DNA of 64,000 bases from JBLMXQ01 sp050257855 (GCA_050257855.1 JBLMXQ010000134.1:1-64000); one strand, 5' to 3'. Counted from the stretch's first letter, positions 34,923 through 45,920 are shown. A program made the numbers and translations. Notes: a model not told the origin generated them from the sequence alone.

Positions 34923-35542
34923 CAGAAGACTCCGGGTACCAGGTGCCACGGCACGCGGCCGCAGTACGCGCGGTACTGGCTGTCGCCGCTCAGCACGCGC
35001 TCCTCGACGAGCGCGCGCACCACGAGCGCGGAGTCGGCGATCGCCAGAACCGCGATGTTCCACGGCGTCGCGTGCTCGAGCACGAACGCGACGTGCGTGA
35101 TCAGGTAGCCGGTGTAGATCGGGTGCCGCATGAAGCTGTACGGACCACGGACGACGACCCCGCGGTTGGCGGGCGCGATGCCGAAGCTGCGGCCCAGCGA
35201 GAGCTTGCCGGCGACGACCAGAATCAGACCGGCCGCAGACACCGCCGCGGTCACGACGTCGGACAGCACGGCCGCGTGCTGGGCGGCGCGAACCAGCCAC
35301 GGTCCGGCCATCGACGTCGCGACGACCACGGCCGCGATGTGCGACCTGTGGACGCGCTGCGCCCGCCGCCGGATCAGGGTGAGGACGAGGACGAGCGCTT
35401 CGCTGGTCAGCAGGAACAGACCGGTGATGCGGTGCGTATGGACGAAATCGGCCAGCAGGTTCGCGCACAGAAGGGTGAACAGCGCACCCACCAGCACGCG
35501 CGCCGCCAGGTCCATCGTGTAATCGCGGGCGGCCTCGGTCAT
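34922..35542 (-). CDS. Isoprenylcysteine carboxyl methyltransferase-like membrane protein
   Basis: The 206-residue protein has about five helices and the ICMT/PEMT signature GPYSFMRHPIYTGYLI followed by EERVLSG and YCGRVPWHLVPG. The family transfers methyl groups from SAM at the membrane, on prenylated proteins in eukaryotes and on lipids or unknown substrates in bacteria. It sits between the AAA+ ATPase (3-base gap) and DUF192 (1-base overlap) genes at the end of the pilus operon. A role in modifying a pilus component or membrane lipid is possible but unproven. Confidence 0.8.
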   Translation of the reverse strand: MTEAARDYTMDLAARVLVGALFTLLCANLLADFVHTHRITGLFLLTSEALVLVLTLIRRRAQRVHRSHIAAVVVATSMAGPWLVRAAQHAAVLSDVVTAAVSAAGLILVVAGKLSLGRSFGIAPANRGVVVRGPYSFMRHPIYTGYLITHVAFVLEHATPWNIAVLAIADSALVVRALVEERVLSGDSQYRAYCGRVPWHLVPGVF

Positions 35543-35545
35543 GTC

Positions 35546-36889
<1,344 letters not shown>

Positions 36890-36892
36890 CGC

Positions 36893-37801
36893 TCACTTCC
36901 TCATCAGCGGCCCGAGCACCTTGACGAACTTGATCGCCGCCGGACCGATCGTGACGACCCAGATAGCCGGGAAGATGCAGAACACCAGCGGGAAGACCAT
37001 CTTCACGCCGGTCTTCGCGGCGGCTTCCTCCGCGCGCTGACGGCGCTTCGTCCGCACCGTGTCCGAATGGACGCGCAGCGACTGCGCGACGCTGGTGCCG
37101 AACTTGTCGGTCTGGACGAGCATCGCCACGAGCGACTGCACGTCGTCGACGCCGGTCCGCTCGCCGAGGTTGCGCAGCGCCTCGCTGCGCGCCTTGCCGG
37201 CCCGCAGCTCGAGGTTGATCAACCGCAGCTCGTCGCAGAGATCCTTGTGGGCGAAGGCGAGCTCGTCGCCGACGCGCTGAATGGCCTGATCGAGCCCGAG
37301 CCCCGCTTCCACGCTGACGACGAGCAGGTCGAGCGCGTCGGGCAGGCCGAGGCGGATCCGGTGCTGGCGGCGTTTCGCGAGCCGCGCCAGCACCATGCCG
37401 GGCACGACGTAGGCGAAGCCGCAGCCGGCGAGCGCCATCGCGAGGTTCGGCCGGACGATCACCGGCGTGGCCAGCAGCGCGAACACAGCCACCGCGATGG
37501 CGACGCGGATGCCGAAGAACACGATGAGCGCGTCCTGGCTGCGGAACCCGGCGACGATCAGCCGCTGCCGGATCTTGCCGGTTTCGCTGGTGGACTGCGG
37601 CGCCATGCGGCCCAGGCGGCCGAACAGCCTCTTGGCGGTGTCCGACGCGCCCACCGCGCGCTCCTCTGCCCCGCGGTCGGCCGCGATGTCGGCCAGGCGG
37701 CGGTCGATCGCGGTCGCGCCGCCGGGAGCGAACGCATACGCCGCGGCGCCCACCACGACCGACGCGATCACGAACGCGAGAACAGGCAGCAACATCACCA
37801 C
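36893..37801 (-). CDS. tadC: Tad pilus inner-membrane protein TadC
   Basis: The 302-residue GspF/T2SSF-family membrane protein has an N-terminal helix, a cytoplasmic T2SSF domain (LPDALDLLVVSVEAGLGLDQAI, about 155-280), and C-terminal helices (MVFPLVFCIFPAIWVVTIG). TadB and TadC form the inner-membrane platform on which CpaF acts. The GTG at 37801, one base after the tadB stop, has GAGG six bases upstream; an ATG at 37795 is the alternative. Length and motifs are normal. Confidence 0.9.
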   Translation of the reverse strand: MVMLLPVLAFVIASVVVGAAAYAFAPGGATAIDRRLADIAADRGAEERAVGASDTAKRLFGRLGRMAPQSTSETGKIRQRLIVAGFRSQDALIVFFGIRVAIAVAVFALLATPVIVRPNLAMALAGCGFAYVVPGMVLARLAKRRQHRIRLGLPDALDLLVVSVEAGLGLDQAIQRVGDELAFAHKDLCDELRLINLELRAGKARSEALRNLGERTGVDDVQSLVAMLVQTDKFGTSVAQSLRVHSDTVRTKRRQRAEEAAAKTGVKMVFPLVFCIFPAIWVVTIGPAAIKFVKVLGPLMRK

Positions 37802-37802
37802 G

Positions 37803-38765
37803 CTACACCTCGATCTTGATCACCTGCTGAATCCAGAAATAGCCGATCACCTGCAGGACGACGGCGATGCCGAGCATGATCTGACCCATCCGCTCATCGA
37901 TCAGCAGTCGCATTGCGCTGGGGTTCAAGCCCATCAGTGCCACGGCGAGGGCCGCCGGCAATCCGAGCAGCACCCAGGCGGTGAAGCGGCCGTGCGCGGT
38001 GTGCACGCGAATCTGGCGCTGGATCTTGAACCGTTCGCGGACGACGTGCGCCAGGTTGTCCAGAATCTCCGACAGGTTGCCGCCGGTCTCGCGCTGGATG
38101 ACCACCGCCGTGACGAAGAAGCGCACGTCGAGCAGCGGCACGCGATCGGTCAACTGGGTCAGGGCGTCGCGGAGAGGCAGGCCGAAATTCTGCTGATCGA
38201 ACGTCTTCTTGAGCTCCGGACCGACCGGCGCCGGCAGCTCGTCGCCGCCCATGCCGAGCGCGGTCTGGAACGCGTGGCCCGCACGCAGCGCCCGGGACAG
38301 CAGGTCGAGCGCGTCCGGAAACTGCTCCTCGAACTTCCGCAGACGCGCGGTCCGCCGGTAGCGGAAATACAGCAGCGGCAGCAGCGCGCCAAGCGCCATC
38401 CCGCCGAGCGGCGCGTACGGCTGCCGGACGAACATCGCCAGCACGAATGCGCCCACCACCGCCGAGACGATCGTCATGGCTACGAAGCCGCCGGGGGTGA
38501 CACGACTGCCGGACTGCTCCAGGAGCCTCGTCAGCGCGGATCCGGCATTCGTGTGCGCCAGCAGGCGATCGACGATCGGCAGCGGGCCTTCGGCCTGCTG
38601 CACCACGATCGCGTCGAGCGGCGCCGACTGCACGGGGGTGACGACGTCGCGCAGCCGCGCGTCGAGCCGGCGGCTTGCGAGGACGCCCGGCAGGTACGTC
38701 ACGGCGGCGTACCCGCCGACGACGATGCCCGCGCCTATCAGGAACACCAGAACGGGCAACAGCAT
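37803..38765 (-). CDS. tadB: Tad pilus inner-membrane protein TadB
   Basis: The 320-residue GspF-family protein has N-terminal helices (LLPVLVFLIGAGIVVGGYAAV), a T2SSF domain with FPDALDLLSRALRAGHAFQTAL, and a C-terminal hydrophobic region. It partners TadC in the assembly platform. The ATG at 38765 overlaps the cpaF stop by one base (TGATG), so it is translationally coupled. The frame stays open upstream to 38840, inside cpaF, but the coupled start and the hydrophobic N-terminus favour 38765. Confidence 0.9.
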   Translation of the reverse strand: MLLPVLVFLIGAGIVVGGYAAVTYLPGVLASRRLDARLRDVVTPVQSAPLDAIVVQQAEGPLPIVDRLLAHTNAGSALTRLLEQSGSRVTPGGFVAMTIVSAVVGAFVLAMFVRQPYAPLGGMALGALLPLLYFRYRRTARLRKFEEQFPDALDLLSRALRAGHAFQTALGMGGDELPAPVGPELKKTFDQQNFGLPLRDALTQLTDRVPLLDVRFFVTAVVIQRETGGNLSEILDNLAHVVRERFKIQRQIRVHTAHGRFTAWVLLGLPAALAVALMGLNPSAMRLLIDERMGQIMLGIAVVLQVIGYFWIQQVIKIEV

Positions 38766-40138
38766 CACCGCACCTCCGTAATGCCTTCGAACATGTCGGC
38801 GGGCAGATGGATGCCGGAGGCCTTGAGGCGCTCGCAGCACTTCGGCCGGACTCCGGTGGCGCGGAACCGGCCGATGACCTTGCCGTCCTGGGTGATGCCC
38901 ATCTTCTCGAACAGGTAGATTTCCTGCATGGTGATCACGTCGCCCTCCATGCCGGTGATCTCCGAGATGCTCGTCACCTTGCGCGAGCCGTCGGAGAGGC
39001 GCGTCTGCTGGACGACGAGCTGGATGGCCGACGCAATCTGCTGCCGCATGGCGCGCTCGGGCAGGTTCGTCGCGCCCATCGCGATCATCGTCTCGATGCG
39101 CGACAGCGCGTCGCGCGGCGTGTTGGCGTGCACGGTCGTCAGCGAGCCGTCGTGGCCGGTGTTCATCGCCTGCAGCATGTCCAGCGCCTCTTCGCCGCGC
39201 ACCTCGCCGACCACGATGCGGTCCGGGCGCATACGGAGGGCGTTGATCACGAGCTGCCGCTGGCGCACGGCGCCCTTGCCCTCGACGTTCGGCGGCCGCG
39301 TTTCCAGGCGTGCGACGTGCTCCTGGTGCAGCTGGAGCTCGGCCGCGTCCTCGATGGTGACGATGCGCTCCTTCTCGGAGATGAACCCCGAGAGCACGTT
39401 GAGCAGCGTGGTCTTGCCGGCGCCGGTGCCGCCGCTGATCAGGCAGTTGAGGCGCGCGCGGACGCAGTGCGAGAGGAAGTCGAGCATCGGCTGCGTCAGC
39501 GCCCGGAGCGTCACCAGGTCCGCGGCCTTCAGGCGCTCGGCCGGAAACCGGCGGATGGACAGCAGCGGCCCGTCCACGGCGAGCGGCGGGATGATGGCGT
39601 TGACGCGCGATCCGTCCGCCAGGCGCGCGTCCACCATCGGCGAGCTGTCGTCCACACGGCGCCCGACGCCGCTGACGATCCGATCGATCACGCGCAGCAG
39701 GTGCGTATCGTCCTGGAAGGAGGCCGGCACGCGCTCGAGGACGCCGCCGCGCTCGACGAAGACCTGGTTGTACGTGTTCACCAGGATGTCGCTCACGGTC
39801 GGGTCCCGCAGGATCGGCTCGAGCGGCCCGAGTCCGAAGACCTCGTCCATCAGGTCGCCGAACAGCGTCTCGCGCTCGGCGAGGCTGATCGGGGTCGCTT
39901 CTTCGGCGAGCAGCGACGCGACGAGCGACCGGATCTCGCCTTCGGCGCGGCTCCGCTCGGCGTGCGCGAGCGCCTCGAGGTTGAGTCGGTTCAGCAGCTT
40001 GCGGTGGATGTTCGCCTTGAGCTCGATGTACTGCGCGCGCGGCGGCTGCGCCGCCGGCCGGCTCGCGGCCGCACCGGGCCGCTCGGGCGCGCCCGGACGG
40101 CCGGGCACCGTACGCGCAACTGTGGGTTCAACCGCCAT
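38765..40138 (-). CDS. cpaF: Tad pilus assembly ATPase CpaF/TadA
   Basis: The 457-residue secretion ATPase of the VirB11/GspE superfamily has the N-terminal KANIHRKLLNRLNLEAL, then DILVNTYNQVFVERGGVLE, Walker A GGTGAGKTTLLN, and the Asp/His boxes (RIVVGEVRGEEALDMLQAMN, GHDGSLTTVHANTP). It powers polymerisation of the Flp pilin in the cytoplasm. The N-terminal 50 residues are Pro/Arg-rich. The gene follows cpaE by 44 bases. Confidence 0.93.
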   Translation of the reverse strand: MAVEPTVARTVPGRPGAPERPGAAASRPAAQPPRAQYIELKANIHRKLLNRLNLEALAHAERSRAEGEIRSLVASLLAEEATPISLAERETLFGDLMDEVFGLGPLEPILRDPTVSDILVNTYNQVFVERGGVLERVPASFQDDTHLLRVIDRIVSGVGRRVDDSSPMVDARLADGSRVNAIIPPLAVDGPLLSIRRFPAERLKAADLVTLRALTQPMLDFLSHCVRARLNCLISGGTGAGKTTLLNVLSGFISEKERIVTIEDAAELQLHQEHVARLETRPPNVEGKGAVRQRQLVINALRMRPDRIVVGEVRGEEALDMLQAMNTGHDGSLTTVHANTPRDALSRIETMIAMGATNLPERAMRQQIASAIQLVVQQTRLSDGSRKVTSISEITGMEGDVITMQEIYLFEKMGITQDGKVIGRFRATGVRPKCCERLKASGIHLPADMFEGITEVR

Positions 40139-40182
40139 CCTTCACCATCCCCAATCCGTGATGTCCAGCGTCCGCAGCGTCC

Positions 40183-41355
40183 TCACCAAATCGAGGCGAT
40201 CCTGTCGAACCCGAGCAGCCCGCGCTTCGTCGGCTCGGCGGACGTGCCGCCCGATGAATCGAGCAGGCCGCGCGTGAACCGATCGAACTGGCTCGCCATG
40301 TCGGAGTTGCCCGCCAGGGCGAGCGGAACGCCCGAGTTGAGCGCCGTGGACACCGTCTTGTAGTCGCTCGGAAACGTGTGGTAGATCGGGTGGCCGAGCG
40401 CGTGCTCGATCTGCTTCGGCGGAATCGGGAACGGCTCCGCCGCCCGGTTCAGCAGCACGCGCACGCGCTCGCCCGCGGCGCCGAGCTGGCGTACGCGATC
40501 GAGCAGCCGCTGCGCGTTCCTCACCGACGGCACGTCGGGGTTGGCCACGAGGAACATGTTGTCCGCGGTGTAGAGCGCCGCGGACGTGCAGGAATTGATC
40601 TGGCTGCCGGCGTCCACCACGATGTACTCGTACTGGCGCGCGAGCAGGCGGAACAGCTCCTCGATCGGCCCGCCGTCGGCCGCGCCCGGGCGGTCGAAGT
40701 GATCCGAGCCGGCGAGGATCTCGAGCCCGGACTTGTGCTTCGACACCAGCTCGCGGAAGAATTCCCGATCGAGGCGGTGGAGGTTGTCGATGGCGTCGAG
40801 CAGCGTGTAGCGCGGGCGCACGCCGAGAAACAGCGCGACCTCTCCGAGCCCGGGCTTCAGGTCGACGATGATGGTCGGGCGCTTGCTGAGGCGCGCGAGC
40901 TCCACGCCGCAGTTCACCGCGACCGTCGTCGTGCCTGCGCCGCCCTTCGCCCCGAAGAACACCAGCGTCGTCGCCGCCGCGCGCGTTCCCTGCGCGGCCT
41001 CGTGCCGCGCGGCCGTCCGCCGAATCGCCCCCTGGAACGTGTCCTCGGGCGGCGGCCACGTGAAGAACTCGTTCGCGCCGGCGCGCATCGCCTGCAGGAT
41101 CAGCTCCGGCTCCGCCGTGAGCGCGACGGCGAAGATCCCCGCGGCGGGCGAAGACGCGCGCACGCGCTCGAGCGCGGCAATGCCCGAGTGCGTGTCGCTG
41201 CGGATGTCGACGACGACGATGTCGGGCGCCGAGCCCTCGCGGGCTCCGGGGCCGTCGAGCAGACTGATGGGGACGGCAGCGGAGCGCACCATGCGCTCCA
41301 TCTGCTTGCGGAAGCCGTCGTCGTCGCTGACGATGAGACCGATGAGTTGGGCCAT
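40183..41355 (-). CDS. cpaE: Tad locus localisation ATPase CpaE/TadZ
   Basis: The 390-residue protein has an N-terminal receiver-like domain (LIGLIVSDDDGFRKQMERMV, VVVDIRSD, about 1-120). A MinD/ParA-type ATPase domain follows with the deviant Walker A FFGAKGGAGTTTVAVN and a later EYIVVDAGSQ. TadZ/CpaE places the pilus machine in the cell. I chose ATG 41355 because the receiver starts there; the larger open frame runs into tadG. Length fits the family. Confidence 0.88.
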   Translation of the reverse strand: MAQLIGLIVSDDDGFRKQMERMVRSAAVPISLLDGPGAREGSAPDIVVVDIRSDTHSGIAALERVRASSPAAGIFAVALTAEPELILQAMRAGANEFFTWPPPEDTFQGAIRRTAARHEAAQGTRAAATTLVFFGAKGGAGTTTVAVNCGVELARLSKRPTIIVDLKPGLGEVALFLGVRPRYTLLDAIDNLHRLDREFFRELVSKHKSGLEILAGSDHFDRPGAADGGPIEELFRLLARQYEYIVVDAGSQINSCTSAALYTADNMFLVANPDVPSVRNAQRLLDRVRQLGAAGERVRVLLNRAAEPFPIPPKQIEHALGHPIYHTFPSDYKTVSTALNSGVPLALAGNSDMASQFDRFTRGLLDSSGGTSAEPTKRGLLGFDRIASIW

Positions 41356-41378
41356 GACGAAGTCCGAAGAGCGCCGCG

Positions 41379-42539
41379 TTACTCGACGAGGCGAATCACC
41401 CTGGGAAACGCACCGGCCGGGGCGGGCCCGCCGTTTCCTGCGAAGATGCCGGCCACCGGCGTGATCCGGCCGACGACCTCGTTGCCGTTCATCTGCTCGA
41501 TGAAGAACCCGATGTAGTTCGCCACCTTGAGCGCTGCGTTCCTGCCGTTCGCCTTCCCGGTCGCGTAGTACGCCGGGTCGTAGACCGGAATGATCGCGAT
41601 GCGCGGGCTGTTGCCGCCGTACGCGCTCCCCTGGACACAGTTGCAGGTGGTGTCCCAGTATGCGTTGGGGTCGCGAGCCACGAGATCCTGCGTGCCCTCG
41701 GCGGTCGGTCCGACCATGTTGCCCGGCTCGGCGGTCATCGGCGAGCCGATCGGCACGATCGCGGTGTTGCAGGTATCGATGTTGTTCCTGTAGTCTTCGC
41801 CGCCGGTGCTGCCAGGCAGGTCCCACGGATTGTAGAAGCTGGGCGAGACCTTGTCCCCGTTGTTGGCCTTGAGCGTGATCTCCAGCCCTTTGTCGGTCTG
41901 GGCGTTGTAGCCCGTGTAGCCCGGCTGATCGGCCGGAACGTAGACGTCAGCGTTCGGCAGCAGGTTGCCCTTGTTGTCGTACATGTCGAACGTGTCGGTC
42001 GGATCCCACGGACCGGTCTGGTTCTCGGTCCATCTGTCCGGAATCGTGAACGGTTTGACGCAGGTCTCGGCGTTCGCCGGCGAGGCTTCGGCCGTGGCCG
42101 CCGCGGAGATATCGGCGGTGTCGATTCCAATCAGCTGGGCCATCAGCGTCGACAGCGGGTTCCCGCGCGCGGCCGTGCGATAGACCTGAACGTGAACACG
42201 ATCCGCCACGCCGGACGGATCGTTGGGGAACGTGACGTCGCCGGGTCCCACCGACACCGGAGCCCCGATCACGACGTTGGCGAGCGCCGAGTTCACCGTG
42301 CTCTGCACGGCGGGGCCGCTGGGCGACCGGTCGTTGAAATCGTTGAAGGCGAGGGCGGTGGCGCCGGCGAGGGCGCCCGAGTCCGCCGAGGTCTGGGCCT
42401 GGGTGCGCGCGGTCATCAGCATGCCGACGTCGATCGCCAGCGTCGTGGCCGCGAGGAACCCCATCATGCCGAGACCGACGAACACGAGCGACATGCCGCG
42501 TTCGTCGTCGTGCAGGCGTCGCAGACGATTCAGCGTCAC
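41379..42539 (-). CDS. tadG: TadG-like minor pilin/pilus assembly protein
   Basis: The 386-residue protein starts with a short charged stretch and the Tad N-terminal segment ERGMSLVFVGLGMMGFLAAT, a single membrane helix continuing into LAIDVGMLMTARTQAQTSAD. The rest is extracytoplasmic, Asn/Asp/Tyr-rich and contains cysteines (ETCVKP, DTCNTA, TTCNCVQG) that may form disulfides. It resembles the TadG class, thought to sit in the periplasm or at the pilus tip, but is shorter and lacks the vWA domain of some TadG proteins. It overlaps cpaC by ATGA. Confidence 0.82.
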   Translation of the reverse strand: MTLNRLRRLHDDERGMSLVFVGLGMMGFLAATTLAIDVGMLMTARTQAQTSADSGALAGATALAFNDFNDRSPSGPAVQSTVNSALANVVIGAPVSVGPGDVTFPNDPSGVADRVHVQVYRTAARGNPLSTLMAQLIGIDTADISAAATAEASPANAETCVKPFTIPDRWTENQTGPWDPTDTFDMYDNKGNLLPNADVYVPADQPGYTGYNAQTDKGLEITLKANNGDKVSPSFYNPWDLPGSTGGEDYRNNIDTCNTAIVPIGSPMTAEPGNMVGPTAEGTQDLVARDPNAYWDTTCNCVQGSAYGGNSPRIAIIPVYDPAYYATGKANGRNAALKVANYIGFFIEQMNGNEVVGRITPVAGIFAGNGGPAPAGAFPRVIRLVE

Positions 42540-44593
42540 GGCTTCTTCTCCTTGTTCTTGGCGTTCTTGGCGAGCTCGGCCTGGTAGGCGAGCTGCGCCT
42601 CGTGGAGGCGCTCGGCGGCCGCGGCGATCTCCTTCTGGTGCTCGGCCTCGATCTCGGCCTGCTTCTTCGCTTCTTCCTGCGCGCGCTTGGCGGCTTCAGC
42701 GTCGCGCTTCGCTTTCTCGCGCGCGGCCTCGGCGTCGCGTTTCGCCTGCTCGCGCGCGAGCTTCTCCGCCTTCTTGCGGTCCTGCTCCGCCTGTTTGGCC
42801 GCCTGCTTCTGCTGCTCCGCGCGGGCGCGCGCCTCGGCGGCGGCCTGCTCCTGCTCGAGCTTCCGCGCGCGTTCGAGGCGCTTCTGCTCTTCGCGCGTCA
42901 GCGGCCGCGCGGCGGCCGCCGGCGGCGTCGCTGCGGAACCGGCTGCTTCGGTTGCGGAACCGGCTGGTTCGACAGCCGGCTCGGGTGCCGTCGTCGGCTG
43001 AACGGCCACTCCGGACGTGTCCACCTTGTCCGCCTCGCCTGCCTGACCCGGCTGTGCTGCCTGCTCCGGCGACACCTGCGGTGCCGACGGCGTCAGCGCC
43101 GAAACGGCAGCCGCAGCGCTCGAGGGTGACTCAGTGGCCGCGGAACCCTGAGGCGCCGCGCCTCCGGGCCGCCTCGCGGGGGCACCCTGGAACGCCGGCG
43201 GCGGCGGCTCCATCGACTTGTTCTGGGGCAGCGGCGGCAGGTACGGCTCCTGAAGCCGCGGCAGGTCCCGCGTCACGCCGTTCGAGTTGTTCGGCAGGAT
43301 CTCCGGCGTGATCATCACGACCAGCTCGGTGCGGTCCTTCTGCGCGGCCTCGCTGCGGAACAGGAGGCCGAGAATCGGGATGTCGCCGATGCCGGGCACC
43401 TTCTGCAGCGTCTTGTTCATCGTGTTGTTCATCAGGCCGGCAATCGCGAACGTCTGGCCGTTTTCGAGCTCGAGCTCGGTCTCGGCCCGCCGCGTGCTGA
43501 GGGCCGGGATCTTGAACCCCTCGATCTGGATGCCGTTGGCGAAGTCGAGAGAGCTCACCTCCGGCCGGACTTTCAGGTGGATACGATTGCCGTTGACGAC
43601 CGGCGTGAAGTTGAGCCGGATGCCGAATTCCTTGTACTGAATCGTGACCGCCACACCGCCGCTGGCGTTCGGCTGCGCGATTGGAACGGGAATCTCACCG
43701 CCGGCCAGGAAGCTCGCCTCTTTCCCGCTCTCCGCGACGAGGTTCGGCTCGGCCAGGCTCTGGAACAGCCCCCTGCTCTGCAGCGCCTTGAACAGCGCAC
43801 CGAGCTGATGCTTCGTGTCGAACAGGAACAGGTTCAGGTAGTCGTCGAAGACCAGCCCTCCCTGCTTGGAGTCGAAGAAGGGCGCTGAGAACTGCTGCGT
43901 CGTCGTCCGGCCCACGACGTTCTTGTATCCGTTCACCCCGGTAAAGAGCGACGCGCCCAGCTCGGTCAGCGCGTTGCGGTTGACTTCCGCGAACCGCACG
44001 TGCAGCAGCACCTGATTGCTCGGCGCATCGGGCCGGAGCTGCAGGAGGCTGACGACCTCCTCCTTCTTCTCCACGTAGCCGGCCGCGAGGTTGACCGCCT
44101 TCTCGATCGCGTCCTTGCTCGAGACCGCTCCTGAGAGCACGAGGTCCTTGCCGCTCGGCTGTACCTGGATGTCTTCGCCGGGGAAGAGCTCCTGCAGTTG
44201 CTCGGAGAGGCGCACCAGGTCGCGCTGCACGATGACCTCGTAGCGGCGGATCGCGCCGCCGCGGTCCCACACGAACATGGAGATCGTGCCCGGCGTCTTG
44301 CCGTTGATGAGGAGCTGTGTCGGCGTGGTGACGAGCGCATCGGCCACGTCGGGGCTCGTCAGCGAGACGCGCGCGATCTGGGTGCCGACGTCGAGAACGG
44401 TCGAGCGGCCGACCAGCAGGTGCAGCGCGCTGATGCTGGTCTCGGCTCCCGCCGCTGAACGATTGGCCGCGGCCGCCATGACGGCCGAGGCCGGCATCGC
44501 GGGCGCCTGGGCCCAGACGACCGTCGACCCGACGACGGCAATCATCAGGATCAGGATGGGGACGAAGGCGCGACGGCTACGGTGCGTGACCAT
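42536..44593 (-). CDS. cpaC: Tad secretin CpaC/RcpA with long coiled-coil tail
   Basis: This 685-residue outer-membrane secretin has a signal peptide (ILILMIAVVGSTVVWAQA) and a pilus-formation N-terminal domain (LHLLVGRSTVLDVGTQIARV). A BON-like segment (VQPSGKDLVLSGAVSSK) precedes the secretin core, which ends near LVVMITPEILPN at about residue 435. It then carries an unusual tail: Pro/Ala-rich (about 440-560), then a TolA-like Ala/Lys/Glu/Gln/Arg helix (about 563-685). The usual CpaC ends soon after the secretin core. The gene lies two bases from cpaB. Confidence 0.88.
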   Translation of the reverse strand: MVTHRSRRAFVPILILMIAVVGSTVVWAQAPAMPASAVMAAAANRSAAGAETSISALHLLVGRSTVLDVGTQIARVSLTSPDVADALVTTPTQLLINGKTPGTISMFVWDRGGAIRRYEVIVQRDLVRLSEQLQELFPGEDIQVQPSGKDLVLSGAVSSKDAIEKAVNLAAGYVEKKEEVVSLLQLRPDAPSNQVLLHVRFAEVNRNALTELGASLFTGVNGYKNVVGRTTTQQFSAPFFDSKQGGLVFDDYLNLFLFDTKHQLGALFKALQSRGLFQSLAEPNLVAESGKEASFLAGGEIPVPIAQPNASGGVAVTIQYKEFGIRLNFTPVVNGNRIHLKVRPEVSSLDFANGIQIEGFKIPALSTRRAETELELENGQTFAIAGLMNNTMNKTLQKVPGIGDIPILGLLFRSEAAQKDRTELVVMITPEILPNNSNGVTRDLPRLQEPYLPPLPQNKSMEPPPPAFQGAPARRPGGAAPQGSAATESPSSAAAAVSALTPSAPQVSPEQAAQPGQAGEADKVDTSGVAVQPTTAPEPAVEPAGSATEAAGSAATPPAAAARPLTREEQKRLERARKLEQEQAAAEARARAEQQKQAAKQAEQDRKKAEKLAREQAKRDAEAAREKAKRDAEAAKRAQEEAKKQAEIEAEHQKEIAAAAERLHEAQLAYQAELAKNAKNKEKKP

Positions 44594-44595
44594 GA

Positions 44596-45450
44596 CTACT
44601 GCTCCTGGCGCACGACGACTTGTGCGCGCTTGTCGCCCCGGATGATCTCGACGGTCGGAGCCGCTGGCGGCAGCGGCTGCGGTGGCAGCGGGGCGGCGGC
44701 CACGCGGGAGCCAACTGATGGCCGGCGTACGACCGGCGTGATTCCGAGCAGCACGGCCGGCTTGACGCCTCGCGTCTCCGGCGTGCTCTTGTCGAGCGGA
44801 TTCCTCAGGGCGAGCTGGATCTTGCCTTCGATGCTGGCGAGGGTCAGACGCTCGGCCTCGTCGGGCGTGACGAGCAGCGTGACCACGCTCACCGGCATCG
44901 GCTTGTTCTTGTCGGTATCGCGATCGATCTTCGTGCCGGCCGCGAGCACCTCGACGTTGGTCAGCACGACCTTCGAGGTCATCTCGGACTGCTTGTCGCC
45001 CGGGTTCACCGTCGCGACGACGTCGACCCGCGTGCCGGGGAGCACGTAGCCCGCGACGCCGATCACGTCGTTGACGCGCACCGACACCGCCCGCAACCCC
45101 TGCGGAATGGCCGGCGGCAGCCCGGCGCCTTCGTCCTTCGAGGCGAGCTTCATCGGCAGGATGGGCTCGTTCTGAATCACCGGGAGCACGAGGCCCCGCC
45201 CGATCACCTCGTTCGGATCGCTGATCGCGTTCTGCGGCACGGCGTTCGCCGGCCAGTTGATCAGGCGGATGTCGTCACGCGTGAGCTCGGTCCCGAGCTC
45301 GAGGTCTGTCGCCGCGACGACGACCGGACGAGTCGGGATGGTCACGGTGCGAGTGGGGGCGTTCTGCATGTAGTTGTACGTGCCGAACGCCAGCACGCCG
45401 CCGGCGGTGAGCGCCAGCACCAGCACGATGAAGATGCGCATCCGGGCCAT
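44596..45450 (-). CDS. cpaB: Tad pilus assembly protein CpaB/RcpC
   Basis: The 284-residue protein has one N-terminal helix (IFIVLVLALTAGGVLAFGTY), an SAF domain (VVVAATDLELGTELTRDDI), and the RcpC/CpaB domain (AVSVRVNDVIGVAGYVLPGTRVDV). The C-terminus is Pro/Ala-rich. The protein works in the periplasm with the secretin. Position and length are normal for the family. The product of tadE precedes it in the operon with a 20-base gap. Confidence 0.9.
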   Translation of the reverse strand: MARMRIFIVLVLALTAGGVLAFGTYNYMQNAPTRTVTIPTRPVVVAATDLELGTELTRDDIRLINWPANAVPQNAISDPNEVIGRGLVLPVIQNEPILPMKLASKDEGAGLPPAIPQGLRAVSVRVNDVIGVAGYVLPGTRVDVVATVNPGDKQSEMTSKVVLTNVEVLAAGTKIDRDTDKNKPMPVSVVTLLVTPDEAERLTLASIEGKIQLALRNPLDKSTPETRGVKPAVLLGITPVVRRPSVGSRVAAAPLPPQPLPPAAPTVEIIRGDKRAQVVVRQEQ

Positions 45451-45470
45451 TGGAAGTTCCTCTGTTCTCG

Positions 45471-45920
45471 CTACTGCGATTCGTTTCGCATCTCGGCCGT
45501 CGCCGTCATGGTGATCGGCCCACCGAGGGTCGTGCCCGACACGACGAGCTTCGCGACCGGCTGCAGGACCATGAACTCGAAGGGGTAGTTGATGGTGACG
45601 AGCGATGCCGATGCGGTCCCCGCGCCCATGGAAATCGTCGCGTTGCGGTCGATCGTGATCGTCGCCGTGTCCGCGTTCGGGAGCTGCCCGGCCTCCATGT
45701 ACTGGCGGACGCGCGCCTCGGCGTCGGACGTCGTCGGGTCGGGCAGGATGGCGACGCGCGCGCCCTCGCGGGCCGCATTGGTCAGCACCTGCCAGGTCTG
45801 GTAAGCGCGGCCGAACTCGAAGATGCTGACCGACACCAGCAGGAGCAGCGGGAGCACCAGCGCCATCTCGATCAGCTCGGCGCCGCGCTCGCCGCGGAGC
45901 AGGCGTTGACGTAGTGTCAT
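45471..45920 (-). CDS. tadE: TadE-like minor pseudopilin
   Basis: The 149-residue protein carries the TadE prepilin motif RGAELIEMALVLPLLLLV directly after a short Arg-rich leader. The Glu and the hydrophobic helix match pseudopilins processed by the CpaA peptidase. The C-terminal domain (about 40-149) is beta-rich. The protein is a probable minor pilin of the Tad system. The gene lies four bases after cpaA. Confidence 0.88.
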   Translation of the reverse strand: MTLRQRLLRGERGAELIEMALVLPLLLLVSVSIFEFGRAYQTWQVLTNAAREGARVAILPDPTTSDAEARVRQYMEAGQLPNADTATITIDRNATISMGAGTASASLVTINYPFEFMVLQPVAKLVVSGTTLGGPITMTATAEMRNESQ

